From: an uncultured Oscillospiraceae bacterium
Lineage (GTDB): Bacteria > Bacillota_A > Clostridia > Oscillospirales > Oscillospiraceae
Length of the DNA stretch: 13,844 nucleotides
Direction: 5' to 3'
NCBI GenBank assembly: GCA_934667865.1
Contig: CAKUMR010000011.1
Location: forward strand, 1-13,844
The position numbers and the translations under genes are program-made. The notes under the pieces were generated by a model that saw only the letters and a program-made list of their open reading frames with translations, did no database searches and had not been told where the DNA came from. Below are positions 1 to 8,809 of this stretch, in pieces. The stretch's first letter is position 1. Each line of letters starts with the position of its first letter.

Positions 1-14
1 GCTGTAAGCAGGGA

Positions 15-41
15 TTCCCCGCAGACAAAGTCTGCGGGGAA
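15..41. terminator. Hairpin downstream of the CHR transporter pair, candidate terminator
   Basis: An 11-bp perfect inverted repeat (TTCCCCGCAGA, positions 15-25, with TCTGCGGGGAA, positions 31-41) closes a 5-base loop. It lies 66 bases past the stop of the minus-strand CHR gene. Read on the plus strand it is followed by a T-rich stretch (ATGTTTTCTT); on the minus strand the tail is only weakly T-rich. It may end transcription from one or both sides. The stretch 42-107 between it and the gene shows nothing else. Confidence 0.55.
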
Positions 42-107
42 CTCTATGTTTTCTTATTCGGACTCCGCTTTAGCTCCTCGCTTTTTGCTGTAGAAAGTGG
101 TTGCTTT

Positions 108-677
108 TTACCCGAACAGCAGTCCCATGCCCAGCCCCGCAGCGCCGCAGAGCGCCATGACCAGAATCGGGTTCCATTGGAAGCGCCGCAGGACGACAAA
201 GGCCGCAGCGCAGAGGGCAAGCCCCGTCCAACTCACGTTGGCCAGCGCAATCCCCGCGCCGCCAAAGGCGACCTGAAGCAGGATGGACAGCCCGGCGGAG
301 GCGATGAGCGCGACCACGACCGGCCGGAGGCTGCCGAGAATGCTCTGCATCATGGAAACGGTCTTGTAGCGGTAGTAGAGATAGGCCAGCAGGGAAACGA
401 TCAGGCAGGAGGGGAGAATACAGCTCAGCGTTGCGATGGCCGCGCCCGCCACGCCGCCGATGCGCGTGCCGACGAAGGTGGCGGAATTGACGGCGATCGG
501 GCCGGGCGTCATTTCGGCGATGGTGATCAGATCGGTAAATTCTCCCATCGTGAGCCAGCCGTAGCGCTCGACGACCTGACTCTGGATGACGGGCATGGCG
601 GCATAGCCGCCGCCGATGCTGAACATTCCTACCTGTAAAAAGCTCCAGAAGAGCTGTAACATCTGCGTAACTGTCAT
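108..677 (-). CDS. Short-chain CHR-family chromate transporter, second subunit
   Basis: This 189-residue, very hydrophobic membrane protein belongs to the CHR family. In its short-chain form two about 190-residue proteins, encoded side by side, replace one full-length ChrA and export chromate, or in some species possibly another oxyanion. The family pattern is visible: FSIGGGYAAMP near residues 20-30 and EMTPGPIAVNSATFVG near residues 54-69, followed by several membrane segments. The ATG overlaps the TGA of the upstream partner as ATGA, and a strong GGAAGGGGG site sits seven bases before it, so the two are translated as a pair. Family membership is clear. The transported ion is inferred, since chromate activity is proven for only some members. 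No gene is seen downstream before the hairpin at 15-41. Confidence 0.9.
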   Translation of the reverse strand: MTVTQMLQLFWSFLQVGMFSIGGGYAAMPVIQSQVVERYGWLTMGEFTDLITIAEMTPGPIAVNSATFVGTRIGGVAGAAIATLSCILPSCLIVSLLAYLYYRYKTVSMMQSILGSLRPVVVALIASAGLSILLQVAFGGAGIALANVSWTGLALCAAAFVVLRRFQWNPILVMALCGAAGLGMGLLFG

Positions 678-1261
678 TTTTTTGCCCCCTTCCGGTGCTT
701 CCAGAGCTCCATGCCGACGCCAATCAGCGCGGCGGCGAGCAGGAGATAGACCACGTTGATCTTGAGAAAGAAGCCGGCGGCAAAGGCGGCGACCATGACG
801 CAGATATGCACCACGGAGCGTTCCTTGAGGACGTTATGGCCGAGAGAGCAGACGACATCCGCAATGACTGCGGCGACGCCCGCCTGCATCCCGCGCAGAG
901 TCAGGGCGACATAGCGGTTTTCCGCAAAGGCTGCGTAGAAGAAGGACACCACGGTGAGGATGACCATGGGCGGCAGGATCGTCCCGATCACGGCGACCAG
1001 CATCCCGGCAAAGCCCGCCACGCGCCAGCCGACGAGAATTGCGGCATTGACTGCGATCGCACCGGGCGAGGACTGCGCCAGCGCCGCCAGGTCGAGCATT
1101 TCCTGTTCGTCTATCCAGTGCAGCTCGTCGACGAATTTGCGTTTCATAAAGGTCACGATCACGAAGCCACCGCCGAAGGTAAAGGCGCTGATGTACAGCG
1201 TCGACCAGAGCAGCTTCAAAAGCGTCTTCCATTTGGGAAGACCCGTCTGCGCCTGTTGCAT
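674..1261 (-). CDS. Short-chain CHR-family chromate transporter, first subunit
   Basis: This protein is the partner of the CHR protein just downstream and equals about half of a full-length ChrA. The same signature is present in parallel: FTFGGGFVIVTFMKRKF near the N-terminus and AQSSPGAIAVNAAILVGWR about 40 residues later, then hydrophobic segments. I chose the ATG at 1261 (195 residues). An in-frame GTG at 1270 also exists, but it lies only one base from the GGGAG ribosome site, whereas the ATG sits ten bases away. The gene is transcribed divergently from a LysR regulator, which fits control by it. Two diverged halves encoded together match the paired short CHR proteins known from Bacillus and Clostridia, which are thought to insert with opposite topology and act as a heterodimer. 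Confidence 0.88.
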   Translation of the reverse strand: MQQAQTGLPKWKTLLKLLWSTLYISAFTFGGGFVIVTFMKRKFVDELHWIDEQEMLDLAALAQSSPGAIAVNAAILVGWRVAGFAGMLVAVIGTILPPMVILTVVSFFYAAFAENRYVALTLRGMQAGVAAVIADVVCSLGHNVLKERSVVHICVMVAAFAAGFFLKINVVYLLLAAALIGVGMELWKHRKGAKK

Positions 1262-1278
1262 TTTTCTCACGCTCCCAA

Positions 1279-1317
1279 CTTTTATCTTTAGTTTACCACT
1301 TGCAGGACAATTCGCAA
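1279..1317 (-). promoter_or_regulatory. Possible promoter of the CHR pair and TTGC dyad
   Basis: On the minus strand a TTGCGA and a TAAACT are separated by 16 bases (about 1290-1317) upstream of the CHR start, which gives a weak sigma-70 match. The same bases contain a dyad, TTGC (1300-1303), ten bases, GCAA (1314-1317). It overlaps the -35 box of the LysR gene and could be the LysR operator serving both directions. Only the sequence pattern supports this. Confidence 0.35.
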
Positions 1318-1328
1318 AATGCTATTAT
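1300..1328 (+). promoter_or_regulatory. Sigma-70 promoter of the LysR gene
   Basis: TTGCAG (1300-1305), a 17-base spacer and TATTAT (1323-1328) give a good vegetative promoter. The predicted start is near 1335, about 34 bases before the LysR ATG. Confidence 0.6.
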
Positions 1329-1340
1329 TATATAAAAACA

Positions 1341-1356
1341 ATGCCTGTTTAGGCAT
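1341..1356. promoter_or_regulatory. Palindrome in the LysR 5' leader, candidate operator
   Basis: ATGCCT, four bases, AGGCAT form a perfect 6-bp dyad just downstream of the predicted transcription start and directly against the GGGAGGG ribosome site at 1357-1363. It could be an autoregulatory operator, or an RNA hairpin that affects access to the ribosome site. It does not have the exact T-N11-A spacing of a LysR box, so its role is uncertain. Confidence 0.35.
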
Positions 1357-1368
1357 GGGAGGGATTCT

Positions 1369-2271
1369 ATGACACTCCGGCATCTCCGGGTGTTTCTCGC
1401 CGTCTATCAGACGCAGAATGTCACACGTGCGGCGGAGCGGCTGCACATGACCCAGCCGACGGTCACGCGCGCGGTGCAGGAGCTGGAACGCTACTACGGT
1501 GTGCGCCTGTTCGAGCGCATCAACCGGCGGCTGTATATCACCCAGAGCGGGCGGCAGCTCTACGCCCGCGCCGTGCACATCGTCGGCTCCTTTGACCAGA
1601 TGGAAAAGGAGCTGAAAAACTGGGACGAGTTCGGCCTGCTGCGCATCGGCGCAACGCCGACGCTGGCCAGCGTCCTGCTGCCAAAGACGCTGATGACCTT
1701 TGAAAAAAAGCACCCGAAGCTGCGCGTGCGGTGCAGCGTGGAAAACGGCACGCATTTGCAAGAGGCGCTTGCGGATGACCGGCTGGACTTTGCCCTGATC
1801 GAGGGTGAGGTCACGGCGGAGCATCTGCATGCGGAGCCATTTTCCGAGGACAGGCTCATCCTGCTGCTGCCGCCGGACGACCCACGCCGGGACGCGCCCG
1901 CGCTGACGCTGCGGGAGCTTGCGGAGTCGCCGCTTCTCCTGCGCGAGAAGGGGAGCATGGGCCGCTCCTTCCTCGACCGCGTCTTTGCGGCGCACGATCT
2001 GCCGCTGGAGCCTTTAATGGAGAGCATCAGCACCCATGCGATCATTCAGGCCGTCCATGCCGGGCTTGGCATCTCCTTTCTGCCGCAGCGGCTCATCCGG
2101 CACAGCGTGGAGTCCGGCTTCGTCGCTACGCGCGACGTGGACGACGAGCCCTTTGTTCGCCGGAACTTCGCGGTCTGGCACGAGGACAAATTCCTCACCC
2201 GCTCTGCGCGGGAGCTGCTGGAGGATTTCCGCAGGTACAGCGCGGCGCTCTGCGGGGACGCAGGAAAATAA
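1369..2271 (+). CDS. LysR-family transcriptional regulator
   Basis: This 300-residue protein has the full LysR plan. An N-terminal winged helix-turn-helix covers about residues 1-60 (TRAAERLHMTQPTVTRAVQ, with the typical wing LFERINRR). A periplasmic-binding-protein-like effector domain follows from about residue 90 to 290, with the motif LRIGATPTLASVLLP at its start. The start is set by a strong GGGAGGG site five bases before the ATG. It is divergent from the CHR transporter pair, and LysR regulators usually control the divergent neighbour, so regulation of the transporter in response to a small ligand is the likely role (inference). The ligand cannot be read from the sequence. The gene ends at the first arm of a bidirectional hairpin. 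Confidence 0.92.
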   Translation: MTLRHLRVFLAVYQTQNVTRAAERLHMTQPTVTRAVQELERYYGVRLFERINRRLYITQSGRQLYARAVHIVGSFDQMEKELKNWDEFGLLRIGATPTLASVLLPKTLMTFEKKHPKLRVRCSVENGTHLQEALADDRLDFALIEGEVTAEHLHAEPFSEDRLILLLPPDDPRRDAPALTLRELAESPLLLREKGSMGRSFLDRVFAAHDLPLEPLMESISTHAIIQAVHAGLGISFLPQRLIRHSVESGFVATRDVDDEPFVRRNFAVWHEDKFLTRSARELLEDFRRYSAALCGDAGK

Positions 2272-2303
2272 CAAACCGGAAGGCATTGACCTTCCGGTTT
2301 GTT
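2270..2303. terminator. Bidirectional terminator between LysR gene and sugar operon
   Basis: A 14-bp perfect stem (AACAAACCGGAAGG, 2270-2283, with its complement at 2290-2303) closes a six-base loop. It starts inside the LysR stop codon and lies 11 bases past the minus-strand aldolase stop. On the minus strand it is followed by ATTTTCC. It separates two convergent units and marks the 3' end of the eight-gene operon. Confidence 0.8.
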
Positions 2304-2314
2304 GTCTTTGCATC

Positions 2315-3169
2315 TTACACTCTGTGGTCGGACATCGTCTTGCGGATCCAGACGGCGGCCGCCTGACTGACGGCTTCCACGGCATCTTCAAAGACGCCTT
2401 CGTTGTACTGCGCCTTCTCCAGATTGCCGAGGGTGGCCTTGAGCGTATCCAGATAGCTGTGCAGGATAACCGTGCCGACATTGACCTTGTTGATACCGTT
2501 GCGGATGGCATCGCGGACAGCATCCTCGGGAATGCCCGTGCCGCCGTGCAGCACCAGCTTGGTATCAATGGCTTCGTTGATTGCCGCCAAACGCTGGATG
2601 TTCAGCTTCGGTTCCTGCGTGTAGAAGCCGTGCGCGTTGCCGATGCCGACGGCCAGCGCGTCGACGTCCGTTTCCTTGACGAAGGTGACGGCATCCTCCA
2701 CGCGGGTGAGGAATTCCTCACCTTCCTTGAAGGCGATGCCCTGCCAGCAGGTGCCGCGGATCTTGCCGATTTCGCCCTCGACGAAAACACCCTTCTCATG
2801 CGCGTAGCGGACGACGGTTTTTGTCAGACGGATGTTTTCCTCCATCGTTTCGAGAGAGCCGTCGATCATCACGGAGCCGTAGCCTGCGTCAATCGCCTGA
2901 AAGCACATCGCGGGAGAGGTGCTGTGATCCAGATGATGAACAATGGGGACGCTCGCATATTCGGCGGCAGCCTTGCCGATGCCGCTGAGGTAGCCGACGC
3001 CGACATTCTTCACGACCGGCGGCACCTGCTGCAAAATGATCGGAGCGCGCTCGCGCTCTGCGGCGCGGATGATGCCGAGTGCAGTCCAGAGGTCGGCGTA
3101 GTTGAAGGATACGACGGCAAAATGCTCTTCATCTGCCCATTCAAGCAGACTCTTCATGGTGATGTTCAT
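2315..3169 (-). CDS. Class II ketose-bisphosphate aldolase A (GatY/KbaY-like)
   Basis: This zinc-dependent class II aldolase has 284 residues, the length typical of GatY/KbaY tagatose-1,6-bisphosphate aldolases and shorter than FbaA. It should cleave a ketose phosphate into DHAP and an aldehyde. The active-site residues are visible: catalytic Asp81 with zinc ligand His82 (HHLDHS), the acidic VEGEIG loop at 130-135, zinc ligand His180 (GNAHGFY), His208 (LHGGTG) and the phosphate loop KVNVGT at 228-233. That last loop is normally NVAT followed by an acid; here it is NVGTVI, and GTAHG is GNAHG. Both changes lie near the substrate and suggest altered specificity. The start overlaps the upstream kinase stop (ATGA). 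It is the last gene of the operon. The fold and chemistry are secure; the sugar is unknown. Confidence 0.9.
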   Translation of the reverse strand: MNITMKSLLEWADEEHFAVVSFNYADLWTALGIIRAAERERAPIILQQVPPVVKNVGVGYLSGIGKAAAEYASVPIVHHLDHSTSPAMCFQAIDAGYGSVMIDGSLETMEENIRLTKTVVRYAHEKGVFVEGEIGKIRGTCWQGIAFKEGEEFLTRVEDAVTFVKETDVDALAVGIGNAHGFYTQEPKLNIQRLAAINEAIDTKLVLHGGTGIPEDAVRDAIRNGINKVNVGTVILHSYLDTLKATLGNLEKAQYNEGVFEDAVEAVSQAAAVWIRKTMSDHRV

Positions 3170-4110
3170 TGCGATTTTCCTTTCTGATGTTGTTGAGAAT
3201 AGATGTCCAGTTCTTCCAGCGTGCAGGGCGGGGCGGCGGCGCCGAGCACCTCGGCGGCGCGAGCGCCGGCGGCGTTCGCGGCTGTGACGCAGGAGAGAAT
3301 CTCATGACCGGAGGTCAGTGCGGCGAGAAATGCGCCGGCAAAATTGTCGCCGCAGCCGGTGAAATCGACCGGGCGGATACGCAGTCCGTCCAGATGGCCG
3401 CGCGCGGTTTCGGTATCGTAATAGCAGCCCTCACCGCCCAACTTGATCACGACGTTTTTCGCGCCGAGTCTGCGGAAAATCTCCGCGGCGGCGGCGGGGT
3501 CATTTTCGCCAGTGAGCTGCCGGGCCTCGCCCATGCTGGGCAAAAAGTAGTCCAGATGCGCAAGATAGGGAGCGATCTGTGAGAGCGCTGCGTCCGACGG
3601 GGGCGTGGTCGTGTCCGCAGCGGTCAGCGCGCCGCAGGCACGCGCCCGGCGCAGAACGTCTGCCGTGAAGGCACCGCAGCCGAACAGGCTGTTGACGCAC
3701 ACGAGCTTTGCCTGCCGCAGAAGCTCATCCGGAACATCTGCGTCGCAGAAGGCGGCGTTTGCGCCGAGAGAGGCGACATAGGAGGCTTCGTTGTCCGCCT
3801 GAATCAGGTTTACAACGGTTCCTGTGCCGCGCTGCAGGTCGGTGACAAGCGCGTGCGTGTCTACGCCGAGCGCTTGCAGCGTCTGCGTCAGGACTCTGCC
3901 CTGCAAGTCATTTCCAATTCTGCCGCAGATGGCCGCGCTGCCGCCGAACTTCTGAAAAGCGGCGGCGCAGTTGACCGCGTCGCCGCCTGTCCCGAGAGCA
4001 ATGCGCGGGACGTAGGACTGCTTTCGGCTGCACATCTCTGCGGCGAAGCCCGCCACAGAGATGTCAAAGTTCAGCATACCGAGGAACAGTGCGTCGAAGC
4101 GCCGCTCCAT
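3166..4110 (-). CDS. PfkB-family sugar kinase A
   Basis: This 314-residue ribokinase/PfkB-family kinase uses ATP to phosphorylate a sugar or sugar phosphate. Visible landmarks are the N-terminal FLGMLNFDIS strand, the substrate-side GTGGDAVNCAAAFQKFG motif at about 41-56 (PfkB signature 1) and the anion-hole and catalytic-base motif DFTGCGDNFAG with Asp255 (usually DTTGAGD). The start is the ATG at 4110, one base after the stop of the upstream aldo/keto reductase. The reading frame is open further upstream, but that part lies inside the reductase gene and reads as low-complexity shadow. No clear ribosome site is visible, so translation is probably coupled. It overlaps the downstream aldolase A by four bases, forming a kinase-aldolase pair. 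The Cys in place of Ala in the GAGD loop and the divergence from kinase B suggest a different substrate. Confidence 0.9.
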   Translation of the reverse strand: MERRFDALFLGMLNFDISVAGFAAEMCSRKQSYVPRIALGTGGDAVNCAAAFQKFGGSAAICGRIGNDLQGRVLTQTLQALGVDTHALVTDLQRGTGTVVNLIQADNEASYVASLGANAAFCDADVPDELLRQAKLVCVNSLFGCGAFTADVLRRARACGALTAADTTTPPSDAALSQIAPYLAHLDYFLPSMGEARQLTGENDPAAAAEIFRRLGAKNVVIKLGGEGCYYDTETARGHLDGLRIRPVDFTGCGDNFAGAFLAALTSGHEILSCVTAANAAGARAAEVLGAAAPPCTLEELDIYSQQHQKGKSQ

Positions 4111-4111
4111 A

Positions 4112-4993
4112 TTATCGAATCTGCTGCTGGCCGCTGGCCGCGTAGATTTCGTACCATTCGTAGTGCTCAAGCTTGAGCTCGGTTGCGCGGATCGCGCAGT
4201 CCAGACGCGCCAGCTTGCTGCTACCGTTGAGGGGCATTGCACCGACGGGATGATACATGATCCATGCGTAAACCACGGTCGCTACGTCCGTATTGTGACG
4301 TTCCGCGATTTTTTCCAGAACAGCGCGTGCCTTGACGCAGGCTTCGTCGTCCGAGGTAAAGAGGCGACCACCGGCGAGGGGGGACCAGATCATCGGGTGA
4401 ATCTTTTTCACGGTCAGAAGATCCATCATGCCGGAATTGAAATGCTCAAAGCAGACGGGGTTCCACTCGATCTGGTTGGTGACGAGCTCGCCGTCCATGG
4501 CTTCATTCAGGGCATTGAACTTGAAGGGGTCAAAGTTGGAAACACCGACTTCGCGCACCAGGCCGTCCTTCTTGAGCTGCTTGAGGGCGCGGGCAGTTTC
4601 CCACACGTCCAGGCAGGGATCCTCACGGTGGATAAGGTAGAGATCAAGGTGGTCGGTGCCGAGGCGTTCCAGACTCTCGCGGCAGGAGCGCATGACGCGG
4701 TCATAAGAGGTGTTGTAGTAGCCGAAGCCGTTTTCCTTGAAGATGCCGGTCTTGGAAACCAGCTCGATACGGCTGCGGATGGTGGGGTCGGCCTTGAAGG
4801 CGCGGCCCATCAGAGTTTCGCAGAGAGTATCGGCATAGATCTCGGCGGTGTCGAAGCTGGTCACGCCGCGGTCGATGCACTCGTTCATAAATGCTGCCAG
4901 CTCTTTGTCGGACATATTCCAGCCGTCCAGACGCCAGAAGCCCTGCACGACCTGAGAAAGACTGAGCTGCTTGCTGAGTTCAACTTTTTTCAC
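4112..4993 (-). CDS. Aldo/keto reductase, YdhF-like
   Basis: This 293-residue NAD(P)H-dependent aldo/keto reductase interconverts a carbonyl and an alcohol. The catalytic tetrad is complete: Asp48 and Tyr53 in FDTAEIYAD, Lys81 in LVSKTG and His122 in LYLIHREDP. The opening VVQGFWRLDGWNMS, the WSPLAGGRLF motif and the LNGSSK cofactor segment near the C-terminus closely follow E. coli YdhF, whose physiological substrate is not established. The start is the GTG at 4993: AGGAGG lies seven bases before it, whereas an ATG at 5032 would lie inside mglC without a ribosome site. It sits between the transporter and the second kinase-aldolase pair, so it probably acts on the imported sugar, a polyol, or a triose product (inference). 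Confidence 0.9.
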   Translation of the reverse strand: MKKVELSKQLSLSQVVQGFWRLDGWNMSDKELAAFMNECIDRGVTSFDTAEIYADTLCETLMGRAFKADPTIRSRIELVSKTGIFKENGFGYYNTSYDRVMRSCRESLERLGTDHLDLYLIHREDPCLDVWETARALKQLKKDGLVREVGVSNFDPFKFNALNEAMDGELVTNQIEWNPVCFEHFNSGMMDLLTVKKIHPMIWSPLAGGRLFTSDDEACVKARAVLEKIAERHNTDVATVVYAWIMYHPVGAMPLNGSSKLARLDCAIRATELKLEHYEWYEIYAASGQQQIR

Positions 4994-5024
4994 AATGGTT
5001 CCTCCTGTCAGATGATGGATAGAA

Positions 5025-6016
5025 TTACGCATTCTTGCGCATGTCGAGAGCGACGGCGCTGCAGATGATGAGGCCCTTGATGATGAGCTGCCAGTTGGGG
5101 TTCATGCCGATGAAGGTCAGACCGTAGCTGATGATCGTGAAGATGATGACGCCGATCACAGCGCCGGAGACCTTGCCGATGCCGCCGGAAAGTGATACAC
5201 CGCCCACAACGCAGGAGGAGATGGCATCGAATTCATAGGCGTTGCCGTAGGCGCTGTTTGCGCCGCCGGTTCTTGCGACTTCCAGAATACCTGCAAAGCC
5301 GACAAGAATACTCTCAATGACAAAGGCGGAGATGATGATGAAGGCCACGTTGACGCCGGAGACCTTGGCTGCGTCCTTGTTGCCGCCGACGACGTACAGG
5401 TGCTTGCCGTAGACGGTGCGGTTGAGGACGAACCAGACGATGATCGCCACGACGATCGCGATGTACACCAGCAGGCTGATGCCGAAGATCTTGGTGCTGC
5501 TGAGCATGGTCAGGCTTTCCTTGATGCCGCCGATCGGCTGGGAGCGGTTCGGCTCCTGCGCGAAGTACAGGCAGTTGATGCCGTAGACGATGGTGGACAT
5601 ACCGAAGGTCGCGATGAAGGGCGCCATGCGGAGCTTCGCGATCATGAAGCCGTTCAGGAAGCCGATAACGGCGACGACGGCCAGCGCGATGAGAATGGGG
5701 ACGATGACGGGGAGATCGGGAAGATTCGGATAGAAGCGGCTTGCGTAGGTCATGGTCTGCGTCATGGACGCGACGATGACGGCTGCAAGACCGACCTGAC
5801 GGCCGCCGGCAAGGTCCGTGCCGCCGAGGAGCAGCGGGAACATCAGGCCCAGCGCGCAGATCAGCTTGATGGAGGACTGCGTGAAGATGTCCTTGAGGAC
5901 GCGCCACTGCAGGAACGACGGCTCAATGATAATGATGGCCGTGATCATCAGCAGAAGCACGAGCACCAGCGCTTTGTCCAGCAGAAGCTTTTTGAAATTT
6001 TTCTGTTTCAATGATG

Positions 6017-6020
<4 letters not shown>
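5025..6020 (-). CDS. mglC: Galactose/methyl-galactoside-type ABC transporter permease MglC
   Basis: This 331-residue inner-membrane permease of the sugar ABC (CUT2) class has about eight to ten hydrophobic segments. It matches MglC rather than RbsC in characteristic stretches: the conserved GGTDLAGGRQVGLAAV, TFGMSTIVYGIN, GGNKDAAKVSGVNV and the loop CVVGGVSLSGGIG, which contacts the ATPase. One MglC pairs with itself and one double ATPase, MglA. The ATG overlaps the mglA stop as ATGA. It ends 32 bases before the GTG of the aldo/keto reductase. Substrate selectivity lies mainly with MglB, so the family does not itself fix the sugar. Confidence 0.93.
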
Positions 6021-7549
<1,529 letters not shown>

Positions 7550-7588
7550 TTTGTACCTCCGTTAACACTGATCTTTGTTTCTTTTAGG

Positions 7589-7623
7589 GCCATCCGCCGT
7601 GTAGGGCTTACACGGCGGATGGC
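7589..7623 (-). other. Intercistronic stem-loop between mglB and mglA
   Basis: A perfect 15-bp inverted repeat (7589-7603 with 7609-7623) around a five-base loop lies 41 bases past the mglB stop and 40 bases before the mglA start. Neither strand has a T-run after it, so it is not a classical intrinsic terminator. The position right after the binding-protein gene suggests an mRNA 3'-end stabiliser or partial terminator that keeps MglB levels above those of MglA and MglC, as is known for other binding-protein operons. Confidence 0.75.
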
Positions 7624-7664
7624 TTGCGGGGGGAGGATGGGGAAAACGAAAATGAATTTTTTAA

Positions 7665-8735
7665 TTAGCCGACGGAGAGCATGAGCTCAAGGACGGAATC
7701 GAGGTTGGTGGAGTCCACGATGGTGTAGGGGATCCAGATGTAGTTGTCCTCGATGGTGCAGTCAACGCCGACAACTTCCTTGGTGATGGGGGTGCCGTTG
7801 ACGGCAGCCTTCAGGGTGTTGATGACAGCGATGGACTGGTTGGTGCGGTCGTTCAGAACGGTGCCGAGCAGGGTGCCGTCTTTCATGGCCTGAAGAGCCT
7901 CGACGGTAGCGTCAATGCCGACAACGGGCAGGAACTTGTTGGGATCGCCGGAGTTGTAGCCGTTGTTCAGAGCAGCCTGAACAGCGCCCATTGCCATGGA
8001 GTCGTTGTTGCACAGAACGCCTTCGATGCCGTCCATGCCGTAAGAGGTGATCCATGCGTTCATCTTGTCCAGAGCCTGACCCTTGTCCCAGTTGGCGACG
8101 TCGCTGGCGACGACTTCATATTCGATGCCGTTGGCCTTGAGGGTGTCTTCATAAGCCTGGGTGCGGAGGATGGTGTCGTTGTTGCCGACTTCGCCCTGCA
8201 GGAAGATGACCTGGAGCTTGCCGTCGCCGTTCTTGTCGGCGATCTCCTTGTTTTCATTCCAGTAGTTGATCAGAGCCTGAGCGCACATTGCGCCGGATTC
8301 GGAAGCCTCAGCGCCGACATACCAGACCTTGTCGTAGCCCTTCATGGTTTCCTCATAGGGCATCATGTTGAAGAAGACAACGGGGACGTTCTCGTCCTTG
8401 CACTTGAGCATCAGAGCGTTGGTGCATTCCTGATCGGGAGCGCAGATCGCGACGGCATCGGTGCCCTTGGTCAGCGCGGTTTCGAGCTTGTTCGTGGTCT
8501 TGGAAACATCGTTTTCGCCGTCCTGCATATCCAGGGTGATGCCGGTGAGCTTGTCGACTTCGTTCTGCATGATGATACGGAAGCCACTCTGATACTGGTC
8601 GTCGAAGGCACGCCAGATCACGGTTGCGCTGATGTCTTTGTTGGTATCGGGAGTGCTGGGGTCGTCGTTGCTTTTGCACGCAGCAAAGGGAAGGACAAGA
8701 ATGAGAGCAAGTGCAAGCGCGATGATCTTTTTCAT
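7665..8735 (-). CDS. mglB: Galactose/glucose-binding-type lipoprotein MglB
   Basis: This 356-residue extracellular sugar-binding lipoprotein starts with a lipoprotein signal peptide (basic MKK, hydrophobic run, lipobox LPFAAC with Cys20). The body matches E. coli MglB throughout. By position, the sugar-pocket residues are kept: Asp46 (E. coli Asp14), Asn123 (Asn91), Asp187 (Asp154), Arg191 (Arg158), Trp216 (Trp183), Asn244 (Asn211), Asp275 (Asp236) and Asn295 (Asn256). Two differ: Asn185 in place of His152 and Tyr48 in place of Phe16. The calcium loop is also intact (DKNGDGKLQ at 167-175, Glu238 for Glu205). AAGGAG sits eight bases before the ATG. A pyranose like galactose or glucose is the best guess, with the His-to-Asn change hinting at a variant ligand. 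Confidence 0.93.
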   Translation of the reverse strand: MKKIIALALALILVLPFAACKSNDDPSTPDTNKDISATVIWRAFDDQYQSGFRIIMQNEVDKLTGITLDMQDGENDVSKTTNKLETALTKGTDAVAICAPDQECTNALMLKCKDENVPVVFFNMMPYEETMKGYDKVWYVGAEASESGAMCAQALINYWNENKEIADKNGDGKLQVIFLQGEVGNNDTILRTQAYEDTLKANGIEYEVVASDVANWDKGQALDKMNAWITSYGMDGIEGVLCNNDSMAMGAVQAALNNGYNSGDPNKFLPVVGIDATVEALQAMKDGTLLGTVLNDRTNQSIAVINTLKAAVNGTPITKEVVGVDCTIEDNYIWIPYTIVDSTNLDSVLELMLSVG

Positions 8736-8809
8736 TGTGAATTCTCCTTTTTCTTTGTGTAAGTGATGATTGTAGAGTATATAAAACTGTCAGGCAGCCT
8801 TATATCGGA

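Noticed and set aside
2036..3187. Long plus-strand open frame opposite aldolase A
   Set aside because: Its protein has no recognisable domain and mirrors the codon bias of the minus-strand aldolase; it also starts inside the LysR gene. Treated as an antisense shadow.
7589..7623. Intrinsic terminator for mglB
   Set aside because: No T-run follows the stem on either strand, and mglA and mglC downstream have no evident promoter of their own, so a full stop here is unlikely.
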